A DNA stretch of 63,595 bases from the NCBI GenBank assembly GCA_903925285.1, contig CAIYET010000115.1:1-63595 (forward strand). Direction: 5' to 3'. Under the pieces are notes generated by a model. It was not told where the DNA came from, did not search any database, and saw nothing but the letters and a program-made list of their open reading frames with translations. The stretch comes from Candidatus Hydrogenedentota bacterium. Lineage in GTDB: Bacteria; Hydrogenedentota; Hydrogenedentia; Hydrogenedentales; SLHB01. Both the position numbers and the translations under genes were made by a program. This document shows positions 33,614 through 44,464 of this stretch, one piece after another (position 1 is the stretch's first letter; each line of letters starts with the position of its first letter).

Positions 33614-35792
33614 TGCTAATCTGAATGTAGGATTCCGCGTCACTCAAAACGACATTCCCCCGGCACTACGGGCGAATGCGGAATCCGCGCGCAATACCAC
33701 GCAGAGTTTTGAGGAATGGCAAAACAGCATTGCCGACGCGATGGAAGCCCAACAAGCCCAAACCGCCGCGACCCGAGCCGCGGCTGAAGCCAGCGAACGC
33801 GAGATCGCGACGCTGAATCAGAACATCAGCGCCCAACAGCGGTTGCGCGAGGTGGTCATGCTCGCCGCGCAAGGCAAGCTCTCGCTAACCCAGGCAACGC
33901 GCGAAGAGGTGGATGCCGCGCTCGCAGAGCAAAAAGCAACCGCTGAGAATATCGCGCTGTACGATAAACTGACCAACAGCACAGCCCGCGCCAGCGAAGG
34001 GCACGAGAGTATGCGCGGGAATGCTCGCGCGATGCGCGAAGCCGCCATGATGCTGGGTGTCGCACTCAACTTGCTGGGGAACGAGATCGATCAAAACCTC
34101 GGGCCACAGGCAAAACAACTGACCGAGACAATGCGGTTAGGCGCGGATGGCATGATGCTGGGCAGTCACGTCGCCGGCGTCCAAGGCGCGGCGTATGGCG
34201 CATTGGCTGGGATTATATTGGGGTTGGCCTTTGCCGCGTCAGAAGGCGACGCCGCCGTCAAAGAATTGAACAAGGATCTGCAATCCGCATCTGAGAAGGA
34301 CAAGCTCGCCGAAACACTGGCAAAGATTTCGGGAGCGAACAAAGAGCAATCCCAAGCAGCACTCGACGCGGCGCACAACAACGCGGAGTATGCCAAGGAC
34401 TTGCAAGCCGCCTCTGAAGCGACCAAACACGACACCAATGTGTGGGAGAGTTTTATAACGGCGGCAAAAACTGCGGCGGCAGCCATCAGTGATCTGGTCA
34501 CGGGTGGATTCAAGCAACTCGCCGAAGCGGCCAGTGCCGCGTTCACGATCATAACGCACGGCACCGTGACTTTAGAATCGACTGCCGTGCGCTTTGAAGC
34601 CACGATGGCTGGCATCAAGGCGTACGCCGATGCTTACGCCGCGCTCAAGTCACCCGAAGAAGCCGCCGCCGATGCCAACAAAGCATACGCCGATACACTG
34701 GATCGTGTGGCAAATGCGAAATCGCATCTCAATGAAGTGATGGCTGGCGCGCCCGATCCGAAAGCCGCGCAGGAAATGAGTCAGAACACGGCGAACACCG
34801 GCGCCGCGAAGTCCGAACTCTACAAAGCCGACGATGCTTATCAATCGCACCTCGACGACATTGCCGACCAGCAAAAAGCCAAAGCCGCCGCGAACGCGCA
34901 AGAGATCGAGCGCATGAACCGAACGCACCGAGAAAACTTGGTGCGCATGGCAGACACGGAACTCGCTCGCGAAAATGATTTGCGCGCCCAGGAAGCGCAG
35001 CGTGAGGACGACCTGCGCGCGCAAGAGACCATCAAGGAAGAGGACATGGCGCAATCGCGCCAAAACTCGATCGATGATCTCGCCCAGTCCGATCTCAATG
35101 CGGTCAATGCCTCGCTGGACGCCAAAGTCAAAGCCGAAGACCAAGCCGCGCAAAAGACGCTCGACATCGAGAAAAAACTGCAAACCGAAATAACGGCGCT
35201 CGACTATGACACCGGCATGAAACTGCGAACCGCCAAGACCGAACACGACGCGGAAGCCATCGAGTTCACCGCCGCGCATGAAAAAGCGGTGAAGAACTCG
35301 GCTGCCAGCGACGCGATCAATCAAGAACAACGCACCTTGCAGAGCGCCTTGACGGCGGAAGATCAAAAGCTCGCCAAAACTCGCGAGACCGAAGCGCAGC
35401 GACTCGACGTCATCAACCGCAATGCCGACCAGGCGCTCGCGCGCGCGCGCCGCGACGAAGAGAACCAGATCGAAATGGCGCAGCGGACTCGCGATCAGCA
35501 GATTCAGGCGGCGCAGGTCGCGCTCGATGCTCAGATCAAAGCCGAGAACTTGCGAAACAAGAATGCGTTCACGGATTTTGACAGCCGTATCAAGCTCGAG
35601 GAATCGGCGCAAACAAATTCAGAAGACAAGGTGCATCGCCAATACATGACGCATCTCGACGAGCTGAAGCAAAAACTCAACGAGCTGATCGCCAAGAAAA
35701 TTGAACTGGCGAACACGCCGATGGGCAACGAACCTAAAGTGGCGTACTACACGGGACCCGACAGCACGCTCTATAACCAGGCATGGCAATGA
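33606..35792 (+). CDS. Tape measure protein
   Basis: 728 residues from GTG 33606. Long helical Ala/Glu/Gln-rich protein with a hydrophobic patch at about 195-220 (GAAYGALAGIILGLAFAA), then coiled coil to near 700. The location after tail chaperones and its composition are diagnostic. The length would measure a tail of roughly 100 nm by the usual 1.5 Angstrom per residue rule. Confidence 0.85.
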   Translation: MADANLNVGFRVTQNDIPPALRANAESARNTTQSFEEWQNSIADAMEAQQAQTAATRAAAEASEREIATLNQNISAQQRLREVVMLAAQGKLSLTQATREEVDAALAEQKATAENIALYDKLTNSTARASEGHESMRGNARAMREAAMMLGVALNLLGNEIDQNLGPQAKQLTETMRLGADGMMLGSHVAGVQGAAYGALAGIILGLAFAASEGDAAVKELNKDLQSASEKDKLAETLAKISGANKEQSQAALDAAHNNAEYAKDLQAASEATKHDTNVWESFITAAKTAAAAISDLVTGGFKQLAEAASAAFTIITHGTVTLESTAVRFEATMAGIKAYADAYAALKSPEEAAADANKAYADTLDRVANAKSHLNEVMAGAPDPKAAQEMSQNTANTGAAKSELYKADDAYQSHLDDIADQQKAKAAANAQEIERMNRTHRENLVRMADTELARENDLRAQEAQREDDLRAQETIKEEDMAQSRQNSIDDLAQSDLNAVNASLDAKVKAEDQAAQKTLDIEKKLQTEITALDYDTGMKLRTAKTEHDAEAIEFTAAHEKAVKNSAASDAINQEQRTLQSALTAEDQKLAKTRETEAQRLDVINRNADQALARARRDEENQIEMAQRTRDQQIQAAQVALDAQIKAENLRNKNAFTDFDSRIKLEESAQTNSEDKVHRQYMTHLDELKQKLNELIAKKIELANTPMGNEPKVAYYTGPDSTLYNQAWQ

Positions 35793-36226
35793 ACAACATT
35801 GTCCTAGATGGAAATAGCTACCGGATTCTTTCCACCGGAAACAAGCCGGCTTACAAACACATTCGCAAGCCCATTGCCGACTATGATCGCGGTGGGACGG
35901 GCATGCCATTGGTCACGGAGACCGGTTGGTTTGAAAACACCTACGAAGTCACCCTGCTGGCGAGCACGGTCGATCTCGCCGCGCTGGAAGCCAGTTACAA
36001 TAAACGCTTGACCACCGGCACGCCATCCCAAGACAATCTCGCGCTCACGGATCCAGAGGGATTCACCTGGGATCCAAACACCGGCGTCAACGACGCCACC
36101 CACGCGTACAGCACGGGTGTTTTTTTTACGGACAAGGGAGAGCCGCAACCGCTGACTGGGCGCGGGGGCTGGACTGGGAACCTATTCACGATCGCCATCA
36201 AGTTGCTCGTCAATGCAACGAGTTAG
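35783..36226 (+). CDS. Distal tail-like protein
   Basis: 147 residues, beta-rich, start ATG 35783 or 35789. ENTYEVTLLASTVDLAALEA resembles small distal-tail or tail-tip proteins found after tape measure genes. No enzyme motif. The call rests mostly on position. Confidence 0.5.
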   Translation: MAMNNIVLDGNSYRILSTGNKPAYKHIRKPIADYDRGGTGMPLVTETGWFENTYEVTLLASTVDLAALEASYNKRLTTGTPSQDNLALTDPEGFTWDPNTGVNDATHAYSTGVFFTDKGEPQPLTGRGGWTGNLFTIAIKLLVNATS

Positions 36227-36238
36227 ACTTCCACTATT

Positions 36239-39200
36239 ATGCAAAGCGACAGCCAATCCGTAGCGAACAGCGCCGCCGCACACGCGCAGATCGCCCAACC
36301 GAATTTCACATCACCGAACCGTGTAATGCTGGATGATCCACGCATTACGGGCTGGGTCTTGGCATCCAATGGCGGACTCGGAACGGCGTCGCTCTTCGAT
36401 GGGCTAGTCACGACTGATGGCTATGTATTGCGCGCGCGCATTCTCGCCAACAACACGCTGGAAGTGACCCGGAGCACGGTTGCCGCCGCATCGATCACGA
36501 CTACGCTCGCCTGGTCCGCCAACACGTTACCGACCACCATCACCGCCACTTATAAGCATGGGGTTGCTCTCTTCAACAATGCGGGTGTGATCGATCTCTT
36601 CTGGGTGGACGCGACGACCACGCCGCTGTCCCCCGTCGTTTATCAAAAGCGTTCGAGTGACAACGGCAAAGCCGGCACGTGGGGCACAACTCACAGCGTC
36701 ACGGGCGGACTCAGCACCCAGTACGGCACGGGCGCGCCCGCGCCGATCAATCTCGTTGCCCCAGCGGCGAACCTTGTTTTTTACACCACCACCAGCAGCT
36801 TTGCGAGCCATGCCGTATTACTCAATTACTTCAAGACCACCGATGCTTGGGTGACTCCCGTCGCTGGCGGGGCTTGGGATTACGACGCCCTAGTCATGGG
36901 GATCGATTCGCCAGTGTCCTTATTCGGATCCGATAACGCTTCGTCAACCATGGCGTGTGCCGCATTACCCAATGGGGATTTGATTTTCTGCTTTTACAGC
37001 GCCAATCCGCGCAGCTATACGACGGCGGGGCTCTGGACATTGCGCGCATATCTGACCGCGACCAATACATTTTCTTTCGGGCAGATCGAATCACTTCTCA
37101 CCGGCGTCAACGTGGGAACCGTGCTCCCATCGGAGAACGCGAACCCATCGGGCTATCTCGTCATTGCACCCAGACTTCAAACCGTGGGATCGGATCTGTG
37201 GATCACCGCGACCGAGGTCACGCAGTTTGCCGGCAACTTCAATGCGATTCTCTGCGCGTTGCGCGCCAAGACAACCAGCGGCACGATCCACTTCACCGAT
37301 CGCATGGGCTTGGGATCGCTGGGCGTGAGCACTGTAACGAATTACACGAGCGGCGTTTTATCGCCCTTGTTTACTCTCAACGACATTCTCTACAACAAGA
37401 TGCTTGTGGCTGGGAACAATTTGTTCATGCTGTCCTATGACCGCGTCTTTGTAGCTGGCGCCACCTCTCTGTGTGGCGTCAGCAATCCCGCCAAGACAGT
37501 GGATCTATCCGGCGACATGACCCAGGGTGAATACCAGCGGACGCCAGTCAAGCAAATCAGCACCGCAACCATTCACTTGCGAAATCGTGGCGAAAAGTAC
37601 ACGGTCAACCAAGCGTCGTTGATCGACGGTGCCCGCGTGATTCTGAAAGCTGGGTACGGCAGCAACCTCACCACCTTGGGGACGATGGTCATCGACGAAG
37701 CGAAGACCTTGACCAAGTTTGGGCGCACTACCTTTGACCATCAGATCGAACTCACCCTGCACGACTATCTGGACAAGTTGGTGCATTACATTTCAGATTA
37801 CTATTATCAATATGCCAGCGGACTAAAGATTAGCTTGAATAGTTTCAAAGACTTGACCGCGCTCGCTGTGTTCAATGGGAATTTCACCGCGCAAAACGGG
37901 ACGCTCTATCCCGCCATAGTAAATGCCGCTGACAAATGGTATGACAACCTGGCCTACGTCAACTCACAACGGCGCGTGACCGATGGCTGGATCGAATTGC
38001 CTTTCAAGATCGACAACGCAGTCATTGATGCGAACAATGTCAACGCCTACATTGGCATCGCCTTCCAAGGCGTGGATGCGCAGAACTATTACGCCGTCAC
38101 CTGGAATCGCGGGACGAACAATCAATTCCAACTTGTTCAAGCAACGCCGGCAGCAACCACGAGCATTCAATACCTGACGTACACGCGCATAACAACGAGC
38201 AACGAGCAAACTGTGGCGTTCAAAATGAATGGAACTTATGCCATGCGCGTGCGACAGTACCACAACAAGGTTTGGGCAGAATGGGCGAGCGGAATAAACT
38301 CGCCGGAAAACTTCAGCAGCGCGCCCGCCGTGAGTGGAAGTTTGGGCGTGCATACGTTCTATTACACGATTACCGCCATTGATGCGCTCACCAATGAAGA
38401 GTCGGGTCCGTCCGCTGAACTCGCCGTCACGACGAACACCACAAACCAAAAAAATGTTTTGACTTGGAACAAGGTGCCGAACGCAGCGGGGAAAACATAC
38501 AAGATCTATCGCTCGCTGGTCAGCGGCGCGGCGAATTACCCGGCGACCTCGTTGCTCGCCACCGTGAACGATCCAACGGTCACGTACACCGACGATGGAA
38601 CAGTTGCTCTCACCAGCGGATCGCCGCCCGTCAAGCCGATCACGAGGACGCGGACTTGGAACGCGGCGTTGTCTTACACCGGCGTGCCAACGAATGCCGC
38701 TTACTGGGGGATCTTGATGACCGGGCAACTGGCGAACACGACGCCGATCGGATATTCGATCAACAACCAAGCCACGCCGTATCAGAAAATGATGTTCTTG
38801 AATGACCGAAACACGGCTTCTGGTTACCAAGGGAAACGCGACGAACTTGCCGCGCGCATCCCGATTCCTGGACCGGGTGTCATGCGTGGGCTTGACCTCT
38901 ACTTTTACATCAACGCAAATCAATCCCAAGTCCCGAGCATTCCTGAAATTTCAATCAATGTCGTTCTGGACAAGGGCGACGGAACCCAACCGGCAGATTT
39001 GACCGTGCCGAGCAACATTCTCTACTCAACGACTGTTTCACCGAGCGCGCTAGCGGCTTCCTACATAAATTTCCAGACCAGCACGATCTCTCTGCAAGCG
39101 TACAGCGTGATCGCGCTAACAGGGGGCTACGTTTGGATTTGGGTGCATCCAGCGAACGACATTGCGGTTGCAAGCGCCGGGCTGGTTGCGCAACCAGCGG

Positions 39201-40612
39201 GATGGCTTTATGATGCGGTCGGCGCAAACAAGGGCGGTGTCCTGTCAAAGTGGATCTACCAGCAACCGCATGACGTGACTGGCGCAAATCCAACATGGAC
39301 TATCTCAAATTTCGACACGGCGCCCAGCTTCTATTGCCAATTATATTACGCGCAGCAATCCGTGGGATTCACGATCCTGGGATTGAATTTTGCGTCGGGT
39401 GAACCTGAATATACGATGGAGCACGTCATTGCCGAGCTTGCCACCAAAGCCGAAATGAACGGGATCACCGCAAAAAGCTGGGTGAGCGATGCGTTGTCCA
39501 CCTACTCGACGGGAACCGACAACACACAGGGATTCACGTTCGCCAACAATTCGGTCGGATCCATCTCGGCGAGCGGGGGCTATCTAACCGTGGCTGGCGC
39601 AGACTCCACCCATTACGGAGTTGTCCGCACCAACGCTTATCTGGGAACGGTGGGCGAGTTTCCGCTCGAGATCGATCTGGTCATTCAGGGCGCGACCAAC
39701 AAGCAAGGGATCGCCTTTCGCTTGACGGGGAACCCGAACGACAGCACGCTTGCCGGCTACTATGTTGAATTCCAACCTTCTGGCGGAAGCATCGACAAGA
39801 TCACGCTTTATCAAGTCGTTGCTGGCAACATGACGAAATACAAACTAGGGGAATCGACGTGCCTCGCCCCATTGCCGATCAACCAAGTGGCACACGTCAT
39901 GCTGACCGAGTACGAAAATTACATCACGGTCTATGTCAATGGAATTCTAAGCGCAATGATTAGCGACGGTTCCGTCGCTAATGCCGGCTATGTGGGCTTG
40001 GTGAGCTACGGGACAACCGCGAGCAAATGGGCGAACCTGCGTATTCCTGAGATCCGACCGCATCGCGATACTTACACCCTCGAAGGGGACAAGGACGGTC
40101 GCCAGAATCTCGATCAACTGATCGGGCTGGATCAAATCTATTACAGCGCCAAGCAAGATGGATCGCTCTTCATCACCATCTACGCGAGTCGCGACCTTGA
40201 CGCCGCGGTTTACTCTATCACCTTGAAGGATGCGGGACACATCTACAGCGGACGCTATCGCGTCTCGGACTTGAACGCGCAAGGGAACTATTTCGCGCGC
40301 TACTTGGTGAGCACGGTGCTGGCATTGCGCGGACGCTTCTACAAACGCTATTCGACGAATGCTTACACCGACAGCGCCGCTTACTTGAATGCACAGATCC
40401 CAGCGCGGGATGGGCAGGAGTCTAGCGAGCAATACCCAGCGGGATTCAAACGCGCTAACCCAGCACTCGAAGTCGAGGATGAAGTCATCACGACCAATGC
40501 CTTTGACGGCGTGGTCAACGGAACCTGGATCGTCACGGACTATGCTATCCGGATCATACCCAAGAGCGCCGAACAAAGCATGACCATGAACCTGCGCAAG
40601 TTCATTTCATAG
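36239..40612 (+). CDS. Large tail tip/host-recognition protein
   Basis: 1457 residues, the largest gene here. Beta-rich throughout. A fibronectin type III-like module lies near 695-790 (HTFYYTITAIDALTNEESGP, KTYKIYRS). A lectin-like LamG/concanavalin-type domain is near 1110-1260 (GIAFRLTGNPNDSTLAGYYV, VYVNGILSAMISDG). N- and C-terminal parts look like a tail hub that assembles around the tip. It probably binds glycan or protein receptors on the host surface. Confidence 0.75.
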   Translation: MQSDSQSVANSAAAHAQIAQPNFTSPNRVMLDDPRITGWVLASNGGLGTASLFDGLVTTDGYVLRARILANNTLEVTRSTVAAASITTTLAWSANTLPTTITATYKHGVALFNNAGVIDLFWVDATTTPLSPVVYQKRSSDNGKAGTWGTTHSVTGGLSTQYGTGAPAPINLVAPAANLVFYTTTSSFASHAVLLNYFKTTDAWVTPVAGGAWDYDALVMGIDSPVSLFGSDNASSTMACAALPNGDLIFCFYSANPRSYTTAGLWTLRAYLTATNTFSFGQIESLLTGVNVGTVLPSENANPSGYLVIAPRLQTVGSDLWITATEVTQFAGNFNAILCALRAKTTSGTIHFTDRMGLGSLGVSTVTNYTSGVLSPLFTLNDILYNKMLVAGNNLFMLSYDRVFVAGATSLCGVSNPAKTVDLSGDMTQGEYQRTPVKQISTATIHLRNRGEKYTVNQASLIDGARVILKAGYGSNLTTLGTMVIDEAKTLTKFGRTTFDHQIELTLHDYLDKLVHYISDYYYQYASGLKISLNSFKDLTALAVFNGNFTAQNGTLYPAIVNAADKWYDNLAYVNSQRRVTDGWIELPFKIDNAVIDANNVNAYIGIAFQGVDAQNYYAVTWNRGTNNQFQLVQATPAATTSIQYLTYTRITTSNEQTVAFKMNGTYAMRVRQYHNKVWAEWASGINSPENFSSAPAVSGSLGVHTFYYTITAIDALTNEESGPSAELAVTTNTTNQKNVLTWNKVPNAAGKTYKIYRSLVSGAANYPATSLLATVNDPTVTYTDDGTVALTSGSPPVKPITRTRTWNAALSYTGVPTNAAYWGILMTGQLANTTPIGYSINNQATPYQKMMFLNDRNTASGYQGKRDELAARIPIPGPGVMRGLDLYFYINANQSQVPSIPEISINVVLDKGDGTQPADLTVPSNILYSTTVSPSALAASYINFQTSTISLQAYSVIALTGGYVWIWVHPANDIAVASAGLVAQPAGWLYDAVGANKGGVLSKWIYQQPHDVTGANPTWTISNFDTAPSFYCQLYYAQQSVGFTILGLNFASGEPEYTMEHVIAELATKAEMNGITAKSWVSDALSTYSTGTDNTQGFTFANNSVGSISASGGYLTVAGADSTHYGVVRTNAYLGTVGEFPLEIDLVIQGATNKQGIAFRLTGNPNDSTLAGYYVEFQPSGGSIDKITLYQVVAGNMTKYKLGESTCLAPLPINQVAHVMLTEYENYITVYVNGILSAMISDGSVANAGYVGLVSYGTTASKWANLRIPEIRPHRDTYTLEGDKDGRQNLDQLIGLDQIYYSAKQDGSLFITIYASRDLDAAVYSITLKDAGHIYSGRYRVSDLNAQGNYFARYLVSTVLALRGRFYKRYSTNAYTDSAAYLNAQIPARDGQESSEQYPAGFKRANPALEVEDEVITTNAFDGVVNGTWIVTDYAIRIIPKSAEQSMTMNLRKFIS

Positions 40613-40651
40613 GGGATTCTATGCGGTTAAAGTTCCAACTCCAAGGGGATT

Positions 40652-43600
40652 ATGAAACACATCTACGGACTTCTGCTGGCCATGCTTCTGCTGGGTTGCG
40701 CAACGCCCAGCAGCGAGCGGACGGCTAAATATGTCACGCCTGAACCGATCGCGTTTGCAATTACGAGCACGCCGAGCGTCACGTCACAACCCAGCACGAC
40801 CGCAACCCGAACACGCGCGCCGAGCGTCACGCCGACCCGAACAAGGACTCCCATGCCTGTAAACACAACCGCTCAGGCGACGATTCAACGCCTGAGCCAG
40901 TCGCAAGTCGTCGTCGATCAAAACAAAAAAGTGGGGACCATCGTCGATTACAGCATACCGCTCCGCTGGGCGGATGTCGTTGTCACTGGCGCTGGGACCG
41001 TGCATGCTCTATTTCCGTTGGATCGCGACATCTCCAATGTCGCGATTGGAATGCGCGCCGAGGTAACTCGCGACACCGACACGATCACCGGCGTCAGCGA
41101 GTATTACGTCACGCAACTCAAGCCGCCGCTATTTGGTGTGGGCACGAACACGCCCGCGCGAACGTCTGTCCTCGCGCAACCGAAATGGGTTTATCTATCG
41201 CAATCGGGAACGCAACTGCAAGCGAGCTGGACGCAAGTGCCCGGCGCGACGAAATACACGGTCTTCTACAACCCAAACGGCACGCCCCACATGAACGGCG
41301 CTCTACCCGTGCCAGGCGCTACCAACATCGCGTCTACGGCGTGGAATGGGTTGTTCAATTCCAGCCCCACGAGCCAGATCAATCTCATCAACCCGAGTTT
41401 TGAGAGCAACAACCTGACGGGGTGGGGCGGTCCAGAGCCGCTGCCGTATGGACCTGACTCATTGTCATGGCTAATTCTTCCCGCAACCATTTCATCCACT
41501 CATGCCTATAGCAGAACGTATTCCGCGTTGATCCAGTCGAACGTATATAAGAACGGCGCAAATTACTACTACTCGACTCTGAATAGCGATCTGATTCCTG
41601 TGATCGCGGGGAATCCCTACACGGTCAGCTTGTATGCTTTTACCGACAATGCGGTGCATGGGAGTAACTCGTTTAGTCTGTACATTGCGTGGTATGACGC
41701 AACCAAAACCATTGTGCCTTACGGAAGCGGGGGCTACATAGGCGCTGTCTCCGGACCCTTCGCTCTGAATTCATGGACACTTCGCGCGGCGACCAAAACG
41801 GCACCTGCTACGGCGGCGTATATGGAATTGTATTTCGCGCCGGCTAACTTTGGAGATGGCGTCACCATGAACACATGGATAGATCTAGTTTCCGTTTCAG
41901 GACAGGCGCCTGTTAGTGTAAATTCTTATCCCATTGCAGTGGTGGCTTACGACGACAACGGCAACGCATCGCCGCCCAGCGAGTGGCTGATCCCCGTGCC
42001 GCAAGCTGCCAGCGTGGGCAGTCCCAGCACCGGAATTGCGCTAGACCCCGTGACAGCGACCGTGCAGATCATCAACAACACGCCGACGCGCTCCGCCAGC
42101 GCCGCGCCCACCACGCAGCAGATCCAAGATGATTTTTCACTGTTGACTGCGCCTCGCCACAGATACGAACCGGACAAAGATGGCACATATGCCATGACCA
42201 GCGACATCACGGGCGGCGGTGGTCTGTACGTTGGAGCCGTTATTGCAAATCCAACGAGTTCTCTGCCAACTGGGTTTCTGTGGTGCGATGGTTCAGCCGT
42301 ATCTCGCACGACCTACGCGGCGTTGTTTACGTACTTAGGAACAACATTCGGATCGGGCGACGGATCGACAACATTCAACCTGCCAGATCTAAATGGTCGC
42401 ACGATTTACGGCAAGGGATCGAACGCCGACGTGTCAACGGTAGGCAACAGTGATGGGCTTGCAAATGCAAGTCGCACGCCAAAGCACACGCACAACATTC
42501 CCGCAACGAGCATTGATTGGGGAACGGGCGCAGGCAGCCCGAATCGTCTTTCTGTTTATGGTTCCTCTACAGAACAACCTACGTCAGACAAGCCAACTGG
42601 CTCTGGCAACGAACCCTACTTGGTTGTCGGCGGCTGGGTGATTTGCTACGCGCCGCCATCCGTGGCGGTGGCGGTGGCTGGGAATCCGTCTGCACAGACC
42701 GGTCTTGCAGCGATCAACGGAACGGCCATCACATGGATGCGCTCAGACGCTTCACCCGCGCTTGATCCCCAGGTCATCCACGCCGCAACGGCAAAGACTT
42801 CGCTCGTTGACGGGGACGAACTCCCGATTGCTGATTCTGCCGCGTCAAATGTCTGGAAAAAAATAACATCGCTGAATGCGTGGGTAAATTATTTTAAGAG
42901 CAAAGCCGACGCGCTCTATGCGGTGATCGGACACACGCACAGCTACCTTTCAACTGCACTTACATCGGCGCACATTTTCGTAGGCAACAGCTCGAACGTC
43001 GCAATCGACACTGCTTTGAGTGGCGACGCAACAATAGACAACACCGGCGTGCTGACCATTGCCAATGCGGTTGTCACTCTGACTAAGATGGCGAACATGG
43101 CAACCGCTTCGCTGATCTATCGAAAAACTGCCGGGAGCGGTGCGCCCGAAGTCAATTCGCTTGCAACACTGAAGTCAGACTTGGGTTCAATGCCAGCGAC
43201 CGCGCACAACATTCTGAGTGCAACTCATGGAGATGCGACAGCGGCGAGCGCGGTGCGGGGTGATGTTATCACAGCGCAAGGCGCAAGCCCAACCTGGTCG
43301 CGCTTGGCGATTTCCGTCCCAGCCGCCAATGTCCTGAATGTTTTAGGCGCGGCGAACGGAGACACCGAGCCGTCCTATAAAACTATTTTAGACGGCACGA
43401 CTCCGGCAACCGAAACCGTGGGCGGAGCGGGCGCGGCTGGAACTTCGCTTGTCGCCGCGCACCGTGATCATGCGCACCCCATTACGAATCCGGCGCTCGA
43501 TACCCTTGCTTCGCCAACCGACATCACCACGCTGAACACATCAACAACCGCGCACGGGCTTGCTCCGAAAATGGTTGCGCCGGCATCTGGGTTATTGAAT

Positions 43601-44266
43601 GTCCTTGGAATCGCGAACACGGAAACAGCCGCAAGTAACAAGGCGCTGTTCGACACGACCAACCCGGCGGCGCTTGGATCGGTGGGTCCGGGAACGCAAA
43701 TCATCGCGGCGCGGCGCGACCACATTCATTCTGCCGCTTCGGTGCCGCTTACCACACCAACCATCGACGGGAAAAAAGTTACCTTTGGGACATCCAACCC
43801 AGGAAGCCCAAGTTCAGGCGACGCCAATTTCAGAACGGACTTGGGTCTATGGACATATTACGACGGGACGCGCTGGCTGACAGCGCATGAAGTGGCTGTT
43901 GATATTCCGCAAACATATTACACAGTGAGCGGTACTCGCGGACTGCTCCATCGCCTACGAACTGATTATGCGCCTTACATTACCCGCGTGGCAATTTCGA
44001 CAAACGCAGATACCACCAACAACGCATCAAACTACTGGACGATTGCGATTAGGGGCATAAACCTAACCGATTCGGCAGCAACGACTATTGATACATTCAA
44101 CACGTCCGCTGACACCGTGAACACGTGGACAAATCACGAACGCGCGCCGGGTTCAACTGCAACCCCAGCGAATTACTATATGCTCGATGTGCTGGCAACC
44201 AAATCAGGTTCTCCCGGCGGGGTAACTGTATTGGTCACGGCATATTACAGGTTGATTGTCACATGA
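40652..44266 (+). CDS. Tail fibre with lipoprotein N-terminus
   Basis: 1204 residues after AAGGGG. The first 16 residues (MKHIYGLLLAMLLLGC) form a signal peptide with lipobox LLGC; a Ser/Thr/Pro linker with PSVTPTRTRTPMP follows. Then come a fibronectin-like part (TKYTVFYN), a carbohydrate-binding-like region near 250-420, a phage tail collar domain near 525-600 (GFLWCDGSAV, FNLPDLNGR) and beta-strand repeats of VP/tail spike type to the C-terminus. Tail fibres normally lack secretion signals, so this is a highly unusual fusion. Confidence 0.75.
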   Translation: MKHIYGLLLAMLLLGCATPSSERTAKYVTPEPIAFAITSTPSVTSQPSTTATRTRAPSVTPTRTRTPMPVNTTAQATIQRLSQSQVVVDQNKKVGTIVDYSIPLRWADVVVTGAGTVHALFPLDRDISNVAIGMRAEVTRDTDTITGVSEYYVTQLKPPLFGVGTNTPARTSVLAQPKWVYLSQSGTQLQASWTQVPGATKYTVFYNPNGTPHMNGALPVPGATNIASTAWNGLFNSSPTSQINLINPSFESNNLTGWGGPEPLPYGPDSLSWLILPATISSTHAYSRTYSALIQSNVYKNGANYYYSTLNSDLIPVIAGNPYTVSLYAFTDNAVHGSNSFSLYIAWYDATKTIVPYGSGGYIGAVSGPFALNSWTLRAATKTAPATAAYMELYFAPANFGDGVTMNTWIDLVSVSGQAPVSVNSYPIAVVAYDDNGNASPPSEWLIPVPQAASVGSPSTGIALDPVTATVQIINNTPTRSASAAPTTQQIQDDFSLLTAPRHRYEPDKDGTYAMTSDITGGGGLYVGAVIANPTSSLPTGFLWCDGSAVSRTTYAALFTYLGTTFGSGDGSTTFNLPDLNGRTIYGKGSNADVSTVGNSDGLANASRTPKHTHNIPATSIDWGTGAGSPNRLSVYGSSTEQPTSDKPTGSGNEPYLVVGGWVICYAPPSVAVAVAGNPSAQTGLAAINGTAITWMRSDASPALDPQVIHAATAKTSLVDGDELPIADSAASNVWKKITSLNAWVNYFKSKADALYAVIGHTHSYLSTALTSAHIFVGNSSNVAIDTALSGDATIDNTGVLTIANAVVTLTKMANMATASLIYRKTAGSGAPEVNSLATLKSDLGSMPATAHNILSATHGDATAASAVRGDVITAQGASPTWSRLAISVPAANVLNVLGAANGDTEPSYKTILDGTTPATETVGGAGAAGTSLVAAHRDHAHPITNPALDTLASPTDITTLNTSTTAHGLAPKMVAPASGLLNVLGIANTETAASNKALFDTTNPAALGSVGPGTQIIAARRDHIHSAASVPLTTPTIDGKKVTFGTSNPGSPSSGDANFRTDLGLWTYYDGTRWLTAHEVAVDIPQTYYTVSGTRGLLHRLRTDYAPYITRVAISTNADTTNNASNYWTIAIRGINLTDSAATTIDTFNTSADTVNTWTNHERAPGSTATPANYYMLDVLATKSGSPGGVTVLVTAYYRLIVT

Positions 44267-44442
44267 GAATCTATTACGTTCCCTCTGGCAACATCGCCGC
44301 CGGCGCGGCAGAAGCGAAAGTCATTAAGGACAAACACAAATCCAAGTCCATCTCGAAGATGAACGCGAAAGACTTGGCTGAAATTGTCGAACTCTTGGCG
44401 ATTGCGGCGGGGATTGCAAATTCTGACGGGACGGTGAAATGA
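44263..44442 (+). CDS. Small hypothetical protein
   Basis: 59 residues from ATG 44263 overlapping the fibre stop. Basic/hydrophobic (AEAKVIKDKHKSKSISKMNA) with a helical end. Unknown role, possibly a fibre chaperone by position. Confidence 0.5.
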   Translation: MRIYYVPSGNIAAGAAEAKVIKDKHKSKSISKMNAKDLAEIVELLAIAAGIANSDGTVK

Positions 44443-44464
44443 CGTGGGCAGACAAAGGTGAAGT

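Noticed and set aside
34650..35612. A 320-residue minus-strand ORF
   Set aside because: Antisense to the coiled-coil part of the tape measure gene; a repetitive Arg/Leu/Phe shadow.
37964..38929. A 321-residue minus-strand ORF
   Set aside because: Antisense to the large tail tip gene; no motif or ribosome binding site.
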